From Ephydatia muelleri (taxonomy: Eukaryota; Porifera; Demospongiae; Spongillida; Spongillidae), in contig JABACO010000012.1 in the NCBI GenBank assembly GCA_013339895.1, positions 5,051,449-5,115,448 of the forward strand: a stretch of DNA of 64,000 bases. Reading direction: 5' to 3'. Of the stretch, positions 15,101-30,100 are shown in pieces. Each line of letters starts with the position of its first letter. Position 1 is the stretch's first letter. The notes beneath the pieces were generated by a model. It was not told where the DNA came from, did not search any database, and worked only from the letters and a program-made list of their open reading frames with translations. The position numbers and the translations under genes are program-made.

Positions 15101-18100
15101 GCCATCAAACGCCTACATTATGAAGAAGATTCAAAACATGAGGATACGATAGCAGTGCAAGAAAGTGAGATTGAAAAGCTTGCAAAAGTTACAGGTCCCT
15201 TCACCAACACCTGCTTTACAATAGAGATAATGAAATCTGCATCATATCAATCACACATCGAGCGGATCAGTGACTACCTAGTTTGTGGACCAGGTGTGTG
15301 GTGGAAGACCACAAATGATGGAGTTGAGTTCTTTGATGGAGACTTTGAAGATGACTACAGGGATGTGGGTCCCACAATGCATCACTTCCGCTCATCTTCT
15401 CTAGTGGACATCGATGCACTTCTTTTAGAACAATGGGAGCAGTGCATTACGGAGAATATTCAGCTTCCAGCAGTAAGCATTGTGACATATGGTCATGAAG
15501 GTGCAGGGCAAACAATTCAATTGCAGAACTAAACACTATTTCTATAAAAAATTCATACAGGTGTACATGCAACATTATGTACAACCTTGTGTACAATTTC
15601 CTACATTTATCATAAAAACCATATAACAAATGCACAGGCAAGTAATGGTTGTGTATGCACTAATGAAGACATTGCTCACAAACTTGTGCACAACACTGAA
15701 TAACATATTTTAATAGCAGTGGCATATGCAATGCACGACTAAATTACATGCATGCTCAAAACATAACCTAGCGATTGACTAAATTAACCAATGATGTTGA
15801 GTCACCCGTTATTTCATTGAATCATAAAAGGGTAATGTAGAGCCATCATAAAGCATCCTATTAAACCTGAAAAGTATAACTATATGAGAAATAACAGACA
15901 AAGAGTGCAAACATTGTGCCATTCACTACTCATTGTTAATGAACATGTGTCCATGTACATGTCAACATATCCTTATAGGGAATACTCAAAACCACAGGTG
16001 GAAGATAACCTACCAGCACAATTTCATTAAAACTCTTTCAGTACATGGGGGCTATAGGTTGGAACTAAGTCACATTGTACTTGCGCTTCTGAGTCACTCC
16101 TAATTCGATACAGGAAGGTATTTACACCGACTTTGGGTCCCCAGTCCTTACACTCTGGAAAGGGTTCTGGCTTTTTTGACAAGGCTGTCATGGCAACAAG
16201 ACTGGTGCCAACACATAAAGCTTCAGGGACATTGGGAGAATGGTCCTGACCATTTTCCTGACATTGCCATCAATGCAATAACTATACCAGAGGCATGGCC
16301 TAAGTTCTTACACACTGTTTAGTGCCTTGTGGTAGCTTACAAACAACATGACATCGCCACGACCTAAAACTCTTTCAGTACATGGGGGCTATAAGTTGGA
16401 ACTAAGTCACATTGTACTTGTGTTTCTGAGTCACTCCTAATTCGATACAGGAAGGTATTTACACCGACTTTGGGTCCCCAGTCCTTACACTCTGGAAAGG
16501 GTTCTGGCTTTTTTGACAAGGCTGTCATGGCAACAAGACTGGTGCCAACACATAAAGCTTCAGGGACATTGGGAGAATGGTCCTGACCATTTTCCTGACA
16601 TTGCCATCAATGCAATAACTATACCAGAGGCATGGCCTAAGTTCTTACACACTGTTTAGTGCCTTGTGGTAGCTTACAAACAACATGACATCGCCACGAC
16701 CTAAAACTCTTTCAGTACATGGGGGCTATAGGTTGGAACTAAGTCACATTGTACTTGTGTTTCTGAGTCACTCCTAATTCGATACAGGAAGGTATTTACA
16801 CCGACTTTGGGTCCCCAGTCCTTACACTCTGGAAAGGGTTCTGGCTTTTTTGACAAGGCTGTCATGGCAACAAGACTGGTGCCAACACATAAAGCTTCAG
16901 GGACATTGGGAGAATGGTCCTGACCATTTTCCTGACATTGCCATCAATACAATAACTATACCAGAGGCATGGCCTAAGTTCTTACACAGTTTTACATCCA
17001 ATTATTACTCTAATCAAAATCCACAGCTCACCAAACACCATATATATTAGAGGCAAACCTGAGGCATATGCGGTCACTGCAAATGCTGCAATCCATGGGC
17101 AGTCTGAAGCCACACCTACATCCAATTGTTATTCTAATTCAAAATCCACAACACACATTGGAGGCAAACCTGATGTCACCACTCGATTGGAATTCCTGAT
17201 CCTCCATGGCCAGTCTGAAGGCACATCTACATCCAATTCAAAATTCACAACACAACCTGATGTCACACATACATCAGATAGACAAAAGATGTGCAGATTG
17301 TTTAGCTTCTGGATGCGTGCGCGTGAGCGGTAAATTACACACACATAAATACACGCGCGATATGCATGCATGCATTCGGAAGATGGAGGTATAATATTGT
17401 GAATGATTACACACACGCAGCTACGCATAAGCTGCTATCAAATAGGTTTGATCACTACATATAGAATTACACATCAGAATAGCGTTTGTATCAAATTGCG
17501 TTACGTGGCCAAGGGGTCATTGAAATTGCAACTTCAATTTCTCCACCACGCGTTCGACGTGGAACCCCATGCAGTTGGGTCCCCAGACCAAGCCTCGACT
17601 GCCTCGTGAACGTATGCTGGGAAGACGATCCGCCCACATTTCAAACCTGTCGCAATCGCTCACGATGCGTACACAACCTCGTCACTTTTATACAGCTGAT
17701 TTGGTTGGGTCGTGCCGTTTCTGATCCATCTTGTTGTACTGCAGTATACCATCCATCTTCCGTTCCGATCAGCCACTGTAATTTTATACACTAATAAGAA
17801 TATTTGTCGAATAATTACGTCTGCTCTCTATACGGTATATAGATCTATGATGCAATGATCTGAATGACGTGCGCGCGCGCGTAATCCCAATACGCCGTTA
17901 CTAAGCTACATTAGCGCCGAGCTGTTTACATGTTGTCAACATTGTTGTCTGTTCCAGAGCCCAGAACTTGCCTTAACTACACTGAGCACTATGTTACATC
18001 ATTTGACACTCATCAAATCAATTACAGCAATCATACTTTGATAGATCTCTGAGTACACTAATGATTGCTATCATTTAGTGTTTAGTGGTTGCTCTGTGCA

Positions 18101-21100
18101 TTGTGATGAAGTAAATTAACCCATTTACTTTGAGAATTAGTGTAGGGACTTATAACTCAAGATGACAGTTCAAATAGCATCATATTGTTTTCTGATATAC
18201 AGTATCTCATGCTCCATACCCATAATTGCTTACATACACATAATATGTGATACCTACCTGATGAACAAGTAACTGTAGCATCATTACTGTGTGAACAATT
18301 TGTATTTCCAACAATACTCTTACGAGGACATGATAACAATGATGTTTCATTGCCATTGCACGTTACTCCACTTAGCAAAATAGATCCAATACCTTGACCA
18401 AAATACACAATTGAGGATGTGGTAGTTGAACCTGAAACATTCATGAATTAGAAGTATTGTATCCTCGATGCAATGGGCTGTATTACCATAGTATCCAAGA
18501 CCATTGCAAACTACAACAGCTTCATTGATGGTCCAGGTGTCCCCACATATTGTTCCCCAGATGTTGTTATAGCACATCTCTACCCTGCCTTGACTGCTGG
18601 TGGATCCTCTTCCCACAAGACGTACACTTCCAGTAGTACAGGCTAAGCACAGGTAAATGCAAATTAATGGTCCCATTCCACTGTTGATTGCATTGCTGAT
18701 TATCAAACTGTAATAACAGGCTATTCTAAAAAAGGCTCTCACATTTCAACATTGCAAAGTTAGTGGATGTTGAACAATTTCTTATGGCTAGAAAGGGTAT
18801 TCATTTACTTATTTTTCGTTACACACGAGGCACTCCATTATCTGTCTGATGGCAGTATAACACAAAGTTGAAAATGCATCTGCCATTAATACTATTAAAA
18901 GATGGAGCAAAACTGATTATCTAAATATAGGAATTCTGTGATTAACTACACCATTGCATGTGATCAAATACACAGTTACTTTATGTACACTGAATGTTGC
19001 ATATTACTGCAATGTAGTGTTGTACAAGTGGAGTGAGTAACTTAAGTTTTGATAGAAACGTATGGAAAGGGAAGACACATGATAAACCAATCAGGACACA
19101 GCAGTAAAATAAAACCTGTAAATTGTTTCATAGTTATTTCATATTTACATGGTTATCCATTATATATAGACAACCATTCAAACTAGTGCACTATAAGTGA
19201 ATGTCATGCTATTGTATTATTGTGCAGTCATTATGCAAATCAGTGTACTGATCTATGGAATCAAATATATGACTTTAGTTCACACTAATGTGCTAACAGA
19301 ATTAATTGAAAGGCCAGCACTAACTTGTTGAACATGCCACACCGGCATCTTGGCTATGAATGCAGTTGGTTGAACCAATGATGTTGTTGTTGAAAGAACA
19401 GGAAAACAGTGAAGTTTCAGTTCCAGTACAGCCAAGGCCTGAAAGTAGAATTTGTCCAGTTCCCTGTCCAAAGTAGGCATTAATGTATGCAGTCGATGTC
19501 CCTATGTAAAAGATGAATGTATACAGGAAGAATAATGTAAATAAAGGACATACCATAAAATCCTAATTGTTTGCAGATGATAATTGCTTCATTGATATCC
19601 CACGAATAGCTACATAATGTTCCATACTGGTTGTTGTAGCACATTTCAACTCTTCCTTGATTCCCTGATGATTCATATCCTACAAGACGAATATCTCCGG
19701 ATACGCAGTCTAAAGAGAACAAAATGAAATGGCACTCATAATTATGATTGTATGCAACACAAATCACCAAGATGTGTTTGCATATTTTCCTGAACACATA
19801 TAAAAAAATTATATGACGCTTTCTTTATCACTTCCAAATGAATGAATCTGATCTGCTTTCCATCAGAACCTGAGTAAATTAGTTTTTGAATGAAAATTTA
19901 GGCATTTCAGCATTTTAATTTCCTCATTTGCTCACTACAATGTTAACATGAAAGCTACTGGTCAGTGTTGTACATGGAGTTGTTTCAACTATTTGCTAAT
20001 AAGGTGAAAGTTGAAAATTTAATCACCCCGTTCATAATGCAATAGCTACGACATGCTATGACATTGGAAAAGAGTAGGGGCAACATCAACGCTGCTTACA
20101 GATATCAACATTAGTGCAATTCAAAATATTATAAGTGCTACTCTTGGTTAATAACACCTTGAATAGAGAGTGCAACCACATTCTCCAATGATTCCAACAG
20201 ATGAGGTCTATGTGAAATACTATTGAAGTGTGCACGGTTGATATTCTGCTGGATGAATACTTGTGCGCTCAAACATCAGTAATTATTACAATACAATTAT
20301 GAAAGCTACATCAAATTAACACGAAGTGGTGCTATACCAAAAGATTGGATTCATCATTACAAATGAAATCATATGTCTGCTCTTGTGGCTTAAAATGGTG
20401 CAGGACATGTATGTTGATTCTACGGGTAGTAAACAAAACAGTACCACCTTTCACACTTTATCATGAATCATTGAATACAACAAATGAAGAATTGTTCCGC
20501 AAATTGTAGCATGATGGATCACATGAACATTTTGAGAGCATTAATTTATAGGTCGATGTGGGGGGATTCAAAGTAACTGATTATGATGGTGCAGTGTGTA
20601 GTGCTTTTTAAGAATCATTGTGAATAGTAAATATAGTTTAGAAGCAAATGATGGGGTAACATATTTAAGTAAGGTGGATCAACCACCGCTTAAATACCAT
20701 ATATGAAAATGCACTTTTAGAGCTCATAGGAATGTATTCATAAAATATTGTATTCAGTGGATTTAGGCAGGTACTGATATTTGTTTCATTCTCCAAGAAA
20801 AGCATTGTATTGTTTGGAACTAAATCAGTGTGATGATAAATAATTGCTGTATGGAGCTCCTCAAATTGCATGATTGAGTCATTTGATTATTCATTCCATA
20901 TTTGTAGGGCCTAGGTTATAAGTTAACCAACTAATTAGGCGAGATGCAGATTTGCTAATAAAGCATGGATTGTAAACAAATATTTGCAATAAGGCAATTG
21001 GAATAAATGTTGGGGCTTCATTCTAAAAGTATAGCAGAAGTAAAATGATACAAGTGTAGTCCAATGAATATTCTGCATGTTTACCCGATGAGCACTGGAC

Positions 21101-24100
21101 ACCAGTGTCGTGGCTATGAGAGCAGCCTGTCAAACCAATAATACTGTTGCTGTATCCGCATGATAGAAGAGATGACTCAGTTCCACCACAGTTTAGGCCA
21201 GTGAGTAGAATGTTTCCTGACCCCTGTCCAAAGTATGCATTTGTAGATGGTATTGATAAACCTTGAAGGGTGAAAAAGCGTTGCTAAAAATCAAGGTGTA
21301 CAATAAAACACACAATTGTGCTTTACCATAGTATCCTAATTGTTTGCACACAACAACTGCTTCATTGATGTCCCACAGATAATCACACACAGTCCCCCAC
21401 TGGTTGTTGTAACACATCTCAACTCGGCCTTGAGTGCTAGAGAATCCAATACCAAGTAGACGGACACTTCCTGTCGTACAAACTAATATGGAAGGCTAGA
21501 GTCATTTGCGAAACAACTCAGCCAAACTAAAAATCGATTTCTTCATTGATGAGTTGAACAATGCAGAAAGATGGTATATATTGAATGAACTAGACTGTTA
21601 CTCTATGATTACATTTTTATAGAATGCAATAAACAAAGCTTTGAATAATGTATTACATTCATGTGATTATACAATTTCTTCTATCCATAAAAGCAGCGAT
21701 ATTTGATGTAATAAGAGTCTTAAAGTGTAAATATTAGCTGAAGTCATTTCAAAAGTTTGATATCCATCGCACCATCTCTGAAAACTAATATAGCTGTTGA
21801 TGTTACCTCACATTCTACATCTTATGTACAGTTGCAATTTGACAGTGCAGATGGGGATTCCTTCCTCTGTGCTCAGAAACCAAGATGTTTTTCACATAAG
21901 CGGAAGAATTTTAAGAAGCCAAAAATTCCTTGTTTTATATAAGTTATCCATGCATGCATACTTAACCAATCTGCATGATCACAATGCGATCATGAATGTG
22001 AACTTCAGAACAGATCTGCAACATTATTGTCAGAATGCAATTTGAATTACAGGGTTTCATTCAGCTTTTTATTAGTTTATGCGGCACTGGATGAATACTT
22101 CATTGGTATAAACAGTTAATTATAATAATATAATTGTATAATAATTATGGTATGCATTGAATGAAATAGACTGTTACTCTCTTATTACATTTTTACAGAA
22201 TGCAATAAACAAAGCTTTGAATAATGTATTACATTCATATGATTGCATAATTTTTTCTATCCAAAAAGCAGTGATATTCACCATATTTTTTCTTGTGTAT
22301 ACTGTTATAGTATAGTACATACATGTAGATCACACACCTGTGGGCAAGACACAACTATTCCATCTTGAAATAAACTTTGTATATGAAACATGGATGCATA
22401 CAGAATTAAAAGTGATATTAAAATTTTATTAGTTGATGTCATTTCAAAATTTTGATATGTATTGCACGATCTCTGAAAAACTAATTCTGAAAAACTAATT
22501 TAGCCGTGGTTACACCTAACATGGTACAATTCATGCACAACTGCAAATTGACAATGCAGATGGAGATTTGTCCTCTGTGCGCAGAAACCAAGGTGTTTTC
22601 ACATAAATGGTATAATAATAAATTATCTATGTCATGCTTACCCAATCTGCATGAAGAACACAATACAATCATGAATGTGAACTTCAGGGCAGAGGTGCAA
22701 CATTATTGTCAGAGCATTATGACATGCAATCTTAATTACAGGATTTCCATTCAGCGTTTAGCAAGTTAATGCGGCATTGGAATTAAAAAAAAACCCTCAG
22801 ATGATACTTCATTGGTGTAAACATTTAATGACAATTTATTTTAGTATAGATGTAACGCTCTTATCATCAGTGACTGCATCTAATAATGGACTCACTTGCA
22901 GTACTAATTCTAGCATAACACATCTTTGAAACTTAAATACATATTAATTACTGCACATAAGAAATTTTTTTATACTGTATTGGGAATCTAAAGCACTAGC
23001 TGTTTATAACAAAACCAAAACAATGCTATCTAGTTTTAAAACCTTTATTCAGCAATAGAACCAATTTGAAATACCTAGTTCAACAGTATGCATAATTGCA
23101 TCACTTTACCAATGCACTGATATTTCTTATTCGTTATTTAACACATATCCAAGCCCTTACCTGAAGAACAGCTGATTGCAACGTCACTAGTGTGGGAGCA
23201 GTTTGTGGATCCAATAATACTGTTTCTATGTTGACATAATAGCAGTGTTGCTTCTGTGCCATTGCAAGTTACTCCACTTAGCAAAATAATTCCTGAGCCT
23301 GGACCAAAATATGCACTACCATATGTAGAAAGTGAACCTGAACATATGCAGTGAATGTCAGTATGATTTTCAGCATGGATGCAACAATTGATTACCATAG
23401 TATCCAAGTTCATTGCAAACTACAACAGCTTCATTGATGGTCCAGGTGTCACCACATAATGTTCCCCAGATGTTGTTATAGCACATCTCTACCCTGCCTT
23501 GACTGCTGGTGGATCCTCTTCCCACAAGACGTATGCTTCCAGTAGTACAGGCTAGATAAGACAATAATGAATATACATCACATACAAAAAACATAATAAG
23601 TATTCATGTAATGATGATTGGTGGTATAGGAGCCAGGTAGACATGTGAGGGCTGAGTTACAATGGCAGATCTAAGATGACACCAAAGCCAGCCAATGACA
23701 ACAGGATATGGTTTAACCTTGTAGAGAGACAGCATGTTTGCAAAACACTTGTAAAAAACTATGCACATGCTGTCAGAGGTAGAGAAAACCAATATGGTTA
23801 ACAAACCATGTTCAAATACATATTCTGTTTTTTGTTTGCAATATCCTAATGACTGCATCCAGTAGTTAGGCTTGGTAAGTTCGATTCCACAAACCATGTG
23901 CTATTAATTTCCAGATGTGTTACAGTTGACACATTTGCAGCTATATTGAAAGGACTCACCAGTAGACTTTGTACAGGGTTAATTAACCAAGTGCATACAT
24001 GTTTCGACATTGAACCTCCCACTGTTGTCTCTGTCAAAATGGTATCGAGTACACATGTGGCTATCAAAAACTAATGCTATTAATTGTTTTGCTCCAACCA

Positions 24101-27100
24101 GAAGCAGTGTCTACTGCTGATATTATGGTTGGGAATGGAGCGGAGTTAATGACTGCATCCAGTGTTAGGCTTGGTAAGTCCGATTCCACAAACCATGTGC
24201 TATTAATTTCCAGATGTGTCACATTTGCAGCTATATTGAAGAACTCACCAGTAGACTGTGTACAGGGTTAATTAACCAAGTGCATACATGTTTCGACATT
24301 GAACCTCCCACTGTTGTCTCTGTCAAAATGGTATCGAGTACATATGTGGCTATCAAAAACTAATGCTATTAATTGATTTGCTCCAACCAGAAGCTGTGTC
24401 TACTGCTGATATTATGGTTGGGAACAGAGCGGAGTATCTGGACAGATGACATATCAAACAAGAAGTATGCTACTGTCTAAGGACTCAATAGCAAATTTTG
24501 TCATTGGAATTGAAATTACCTGATTGTTTCAAATGAGGACATGGCAATGATGAATGATATCATTGATGGTTAATTGATTGTGGTGATGGCCTTCACCTCT
24601 CCAACAGCTGAGACCATAGGATGGTGAGCATCGTAACTTCCAATTCAGCTCCACCAATGGGTCGGTTTACACAGTGGTAAGGCAAGCTGAATATCAATTA
24701 TTGTTGGGGCTCCATCCATCTTGGAGCCCAATGATCAGTGTGATTGGTAAACCATTTAGCTAAATCCCAGCCAGAATCTTTAATCACAAAAGACCCATCA
24801 TTGAGCAATTCACTGATATCCCTACTGTCATTAAAAAATTCACCTATTTTAAATGATGTGTCTGTGTTGAAACTGTTTATGCTCAACAAGTGTGTGCTTA
24901 ATTACAAAGGACATAATCCCAAGAAAGCATCATAGGGAACATGTTACATGTCTGGGCACATCTAGATCCCATTTATCTTGGCAGCATGCATTTCTATTTA
25001 AATCCAAGTACACATTATAGGCCACAATATGTAAAAGCAAAATTTCAAAAACTGAACTCGATATACATGCAGACCACTCCCAAGACCAATGCTACTGTAA
25101 AAAATGACATTTAGTATTCCTGTATACAGGGCTTTGGATACCGCTATTCTCCCATCAGACTCATTGTGCTATTCTAATGCCCTTTTTTAAACTTTTCCAA
25201 AAACAGGCAGGTTTGTGTACTGTAGCAGTGCTGCCAAATGTGCTACTTTCAATAGCAATTGGCCTCATGTCTTTTAAAGTACATAGCCACATTTACATTT
25301 GAGAAGGTCCCTTCTTTCATACATAGCATTTTTCTGGGGCAATAATATCGCATTAGTAAATCAAAATTCTGAACTAGATATTTGTCCAAATACAATGGGA
25401 AAAGTATTGTGTCATAGTAGGAAATTTCTTTGTCTTGTGACCAAAGAATAGTTATGGTATTGTTCAATTGTGTACTGCATGCTTATCAAAACACATTATT
25501 TAAAATAATATGTTTGGATGCAGAAACAATAGTGCAAAATGCAAGGATAACAAATGGTCAAGGTAGAATAGCACCAACTACTTCATTTATCATTTGTTTG
25601 GTGACTCATAGGTAATTGCCTTACACTCAATCCAGAGCATTTTACACATTTTATTTGTATTTGATTCATGAAGCATCTTATCATGATCTACTACTTACAT
25701 GATATACAATTTACTAAAATTTTGGTACATTCAAACGCCATTCACACAAAATATGCACCAATAAAGCACTAACTTGTTGAACATGCCACACCCACATCTT
25801 GGCTATGGCTGCAGTTGGTTGACCCAATGACATTGCTGAAAGAACAAGAGAAAAGTGAAGTTTCAGTTCCAGTACAGCCAAGACCAGAAAGCAGAATTTG
25901 TCCTGTTCCTTGTCCAAAATAAGCATTACTGAATGCTGTTGCTGTCCCTATATATGTGAGGTGAAGTGCAGTAATGAGGTATAATATGTAAATAGACTTA
26001 CCAAAATATCCTAATTGATTGCAAGTAACAATTGCCTCATTTATGTCCCACGCATAGCTGCATAATGTTCCATACTGGTTGTTGTAGCACATCTCCACTC
26101 TACCTTGATTCCCTGATGATCCAGACCCTACAAGACGAATATCTCCCGATATGCAGCCTAAAATAATAGCATATGCAGAAATATTTTATTTAATGAATGA
26201 AATGCAACATAGATCATTAAAATGTTATTTTTTTAATTTTATATCATTACAACATACAATTTCCAATACTCATGGCCAAAATGTCATGAAATGGTATCTG
26301 TAAACCTTGTACATATAAAATCAATGACTAAACGTGTCACAAAACTTAAATTTGTCAGGGTCAGCATAAATTACATTTAATCCTTCTGTGGGTGTTGTTG
26401 CTATCTTGAGGGGCATTAGATATGCATAGGTGTACGTGTTTATACATGTGCAATACTGATGTTGTATGTAACAATTTAAAGGAGGTGTACATATATGGAT
26501 GGAGTATGCATGGCTTGTGGTTAATTTTTGACATTATTAACTACATTAGTATTCAAATCATAATTGTGATTCTTGTACTCCGGTAGCAAGTAGTTCTACA
26601 TTCATGCCATGACTATAGCCAAAACTCATTAAAGTTTATAACATGCTACAAGCATTTGCTACTGAATCTATTAAACTTTGTTTCTACTAAACAGTACTTT
26701 AATTCCTGGCTTAGCAAATGCCCATAATCTCATGCATACCACCTTAAGAGGGGTCCTGCAAAGCCCTCCTTGAGACTGATGCTCCTTGTCAAAGGGTAGC
26801 TCGGCTAGCTGTGTGGTCCTCATAACCTGCTTCTGGATGATTTGCAGCAAAATACAGTGTGCAGGGTAGTATTCCCTCATGAGTCGACTTAATTACCACC
26901 TCATCCTCACTACAGCTGTATGTCCACATATGTCTCAAAACCTATTATTGGCTCATCAGCACCCTGTGATGCAGTTAAACATGCAATATGTTTGTGCACT
27001 AAATTATATTTTGTAATCGATAAAAAGGCATTCACAGAAATTTGTTCACAAGATTATCTTAGTTGTTGAGCGCTTAAATAATATCAATGAGTGCATACAC

Positions 27101-30100
27101 ATATTGTTACTCTTGGTTGTAGAATAATGGACAGAAATGTGTGGGTTTTATGTGCCACAAAAGCACAATAGTGCAATTGTACATATATCTACTTGTTAAT
27201 AGTAAATTCAATTGGTTGTTGCTCTAAATGTTAGAGGGTAGTTACACTGGGTGGGGGGGAGGTGGGAGGTGGGCTTAGTAAAACAAATTTACTCAAAAAA
27301 GGGTCTTTTTTATAGTAGTGCAAATAGAACAATGGTTATTATAATGTTTTCACCTGATGAACACTTGATTCCAGCATCATGGTTATGGGTACATGATGTC
27401 AAACCAATAACACTGTTGCTGTATGCACATGACAGAAGAGATGACTCTGTTCCAGTGCAGCTTAGGCCAGTGAGTAGAATACCTCCTGCACCTTGGCTGA
27501 AGTACGCATTTGAATATGGAATTGATGAGCCTTACAAGGAGAACAATTTACTTTAAAACCAGCACCAGTGGCTGCTTACATGCACACATAATGCATACCA
27601 TAATAACCCAACTGCCTGCACACAACAACCGCTTCATTGATGTCCCACAGATAATCACACACAGTCCCCCACTGGTTGTTGTAACACATCTCAACTCGGC
27701 CTTGAGTACTTGAAGATCCAATACCAAGTAGACGGACACTTCCAGTTGTGCAAACTAATAAAAAGGATGCAGGCATTGTAAGGATATGATTTTGATGAAA
27801 GCTAAATTATTCACTGGTACATATATAGTACAATACTTGTTTTAAATATTACCGGTACATGTTAAATTCAGTTACCTGTTTATATCTGAGGAGACAATAG
27901 GTTTTTCAATAATAATCGTACTGCGTAGGTAATTTCATATATCCTATTTACATGTATATTTAGCATTTTCTACAAAGCAAAGTAATAGAAGCAAGCAAAG
28001 TACTAAATGCTGTGTCACAATTCTTGTTATCTGTTATGATTAATGAATACAATTAAATGGGTGTAATACTTCAACAATTTAATATTCTGATATCACATTA
28101 TCCATTATTAGCCTACATGTTTTGGTGGTGTGTATTAATATTAAATAAGAAACAAATTGTGCATTAGGCAATTGGCATTTTCATGAGGAATGATAAAATA
28201 AAGTATTCTGTACCCAGACCTTTCATGCATTGGAAATTTTTTTCAGTGTTGAAATAATCTAACGCCAATGCTTTAGCCAGCCTAACATTGTTACATGTAG
28301 GTTTAATACCAGAATGATTCTAATATGTTCATGCCTTTGATGACTATTTAAAAATATATGCATGCAGTCTGAATTGTGTATCATTAGTTAAGATGTTATA
28401 ATATATGTACATATGTGTTATTTTGAAACTGAAACCTGCAGAGCTTGCTATTGTATGTTCGGCATGAATGAAGTGACTGTATATTCATGTATGCACCCAC
28501 ACAGCATGTTTTTAGCACAGAATATGTTATACAGCGCATTTATAACTTCACTTCATTTTTAATATGCAAACTTCATTTTGGACTTTTTTTTTTGTGTTCC
28601 AACGTTTGTGTAAACATTTCACTGTCAGCCAACCCAGCTCTAAGTGCCAGTCATGCAAAATGCAAACCTTTATGTTGAAATGTCTGGCTGATTACAATTT
28701 TACAACATCAGCGCCTTACAACTCCATAACAGATTCTCAGTGCATAAGAAGCAATGTGTAGACGACATTTGAGACTTCTAGAATATCATAAATAAAATAA
28801 AATCGTACAAAAACATGCATCAGGTCCCTTTTTGTGGAAACGATCCCATATATATGGAACATTCTACGAGATTTCGACCCTTGTGGAGTATGTTTAGAAC
28901 ATAAAACTCAAATTGATATAACGATTCAACGGTTAACACTATCGACTCCCTATTTTCAATGCTTTGTCCTACACTACGTGTAAATGTAGTTTGGTACCTT
29001 GCACAATCATAGTGCTGACATTACAAGGTCCAATACCCCATCAGGTTCAAAACCTTACCAACTTTAGGTAGGAGCATTGGAATTGCTTCTAATTTGAAGG
29101 GGTCCTGTCGCTATTGATTTGTTCTGTTTGTTAATTTGTGCTTTATCCATTACGGAGATACAGTGGTGCAAAATTAATGCACATTTGCCCGGTCGTTTCG
29201 CGGCAATCATTTTGGCAACTGCATCCAATTCAATGTAGAGCAAGGGAACCTATTAAGGAACAATCTACTTCCCTTGACTAATGCGCACAGACTATGCATG
29301 TTAGAGAGATAATTTAAATACTGCTGGATAGCAAATTTAATGGAGATTACAAATTTACTAACGATAAGAAATGTTTCATAAACCCTGGTGCCAATAACTC
29401 ACTTGTCGGCAAGTATACCACAATGTATGGCAATGATACCGAATAAGGAACAACCACATCAAAGAGTTATTATATAAACACACAGTTGCATGGCAGTTTG
29501 CTACCTGCTTAAAAATGAAATTTCTTTAATGCTTGCAAGGTAATTATGCTGACAAGCATTAAAGTAAGATTCGTTGATTTGTGTGCCTGCTGTGGGATGG
29601 CCTTAAGAATACATTCATTGTAAACACGTCAGCGTTGATTAAAAAATTGTAATGACATAGTGTTCTTAATAGGAGTGCGTTCCACATTCGGTTCCTTTGC
29701 TCTATGGGGAAATGTTTGGCCCGAATCGAGCGGAAAGTGTACATTAACTTTGCACAGTGGTACAATGAAAACTTGAAGCAATGTATATAGTGATTCTTTG
29801 CAATAGGTTCAATGGTGAATACAGTGCATGTCTAAATATCAATGTCTAGCACTAACCAGATGAGCAGCTGACCGCAGCATCACTACTGTGAAAGCAGCTT
29901 GTGAATCCGATAATGCTGTTACTGTAGCGACACAATAACAGTGATGCTTCTGTACCATTGCAAGATAGTCCATTTAGCAAAATGGCACCGGCTCCTTGTC
30001 CGAAATATGCATTGCTATTTACAAACGTTGAGCCTAAATGTGAGTGTTAATAATACTTGATCTTGCGTACTTAAATAAATTACCATAATATCCAAGTCCA

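Noticed and set aside
17129..17794. ORFs of 99 and 102 codons near 17.1-17.8 kb
   Set aside because: They run through the short tandem repeat or CpG-rich sequence and show no recognisable domain.
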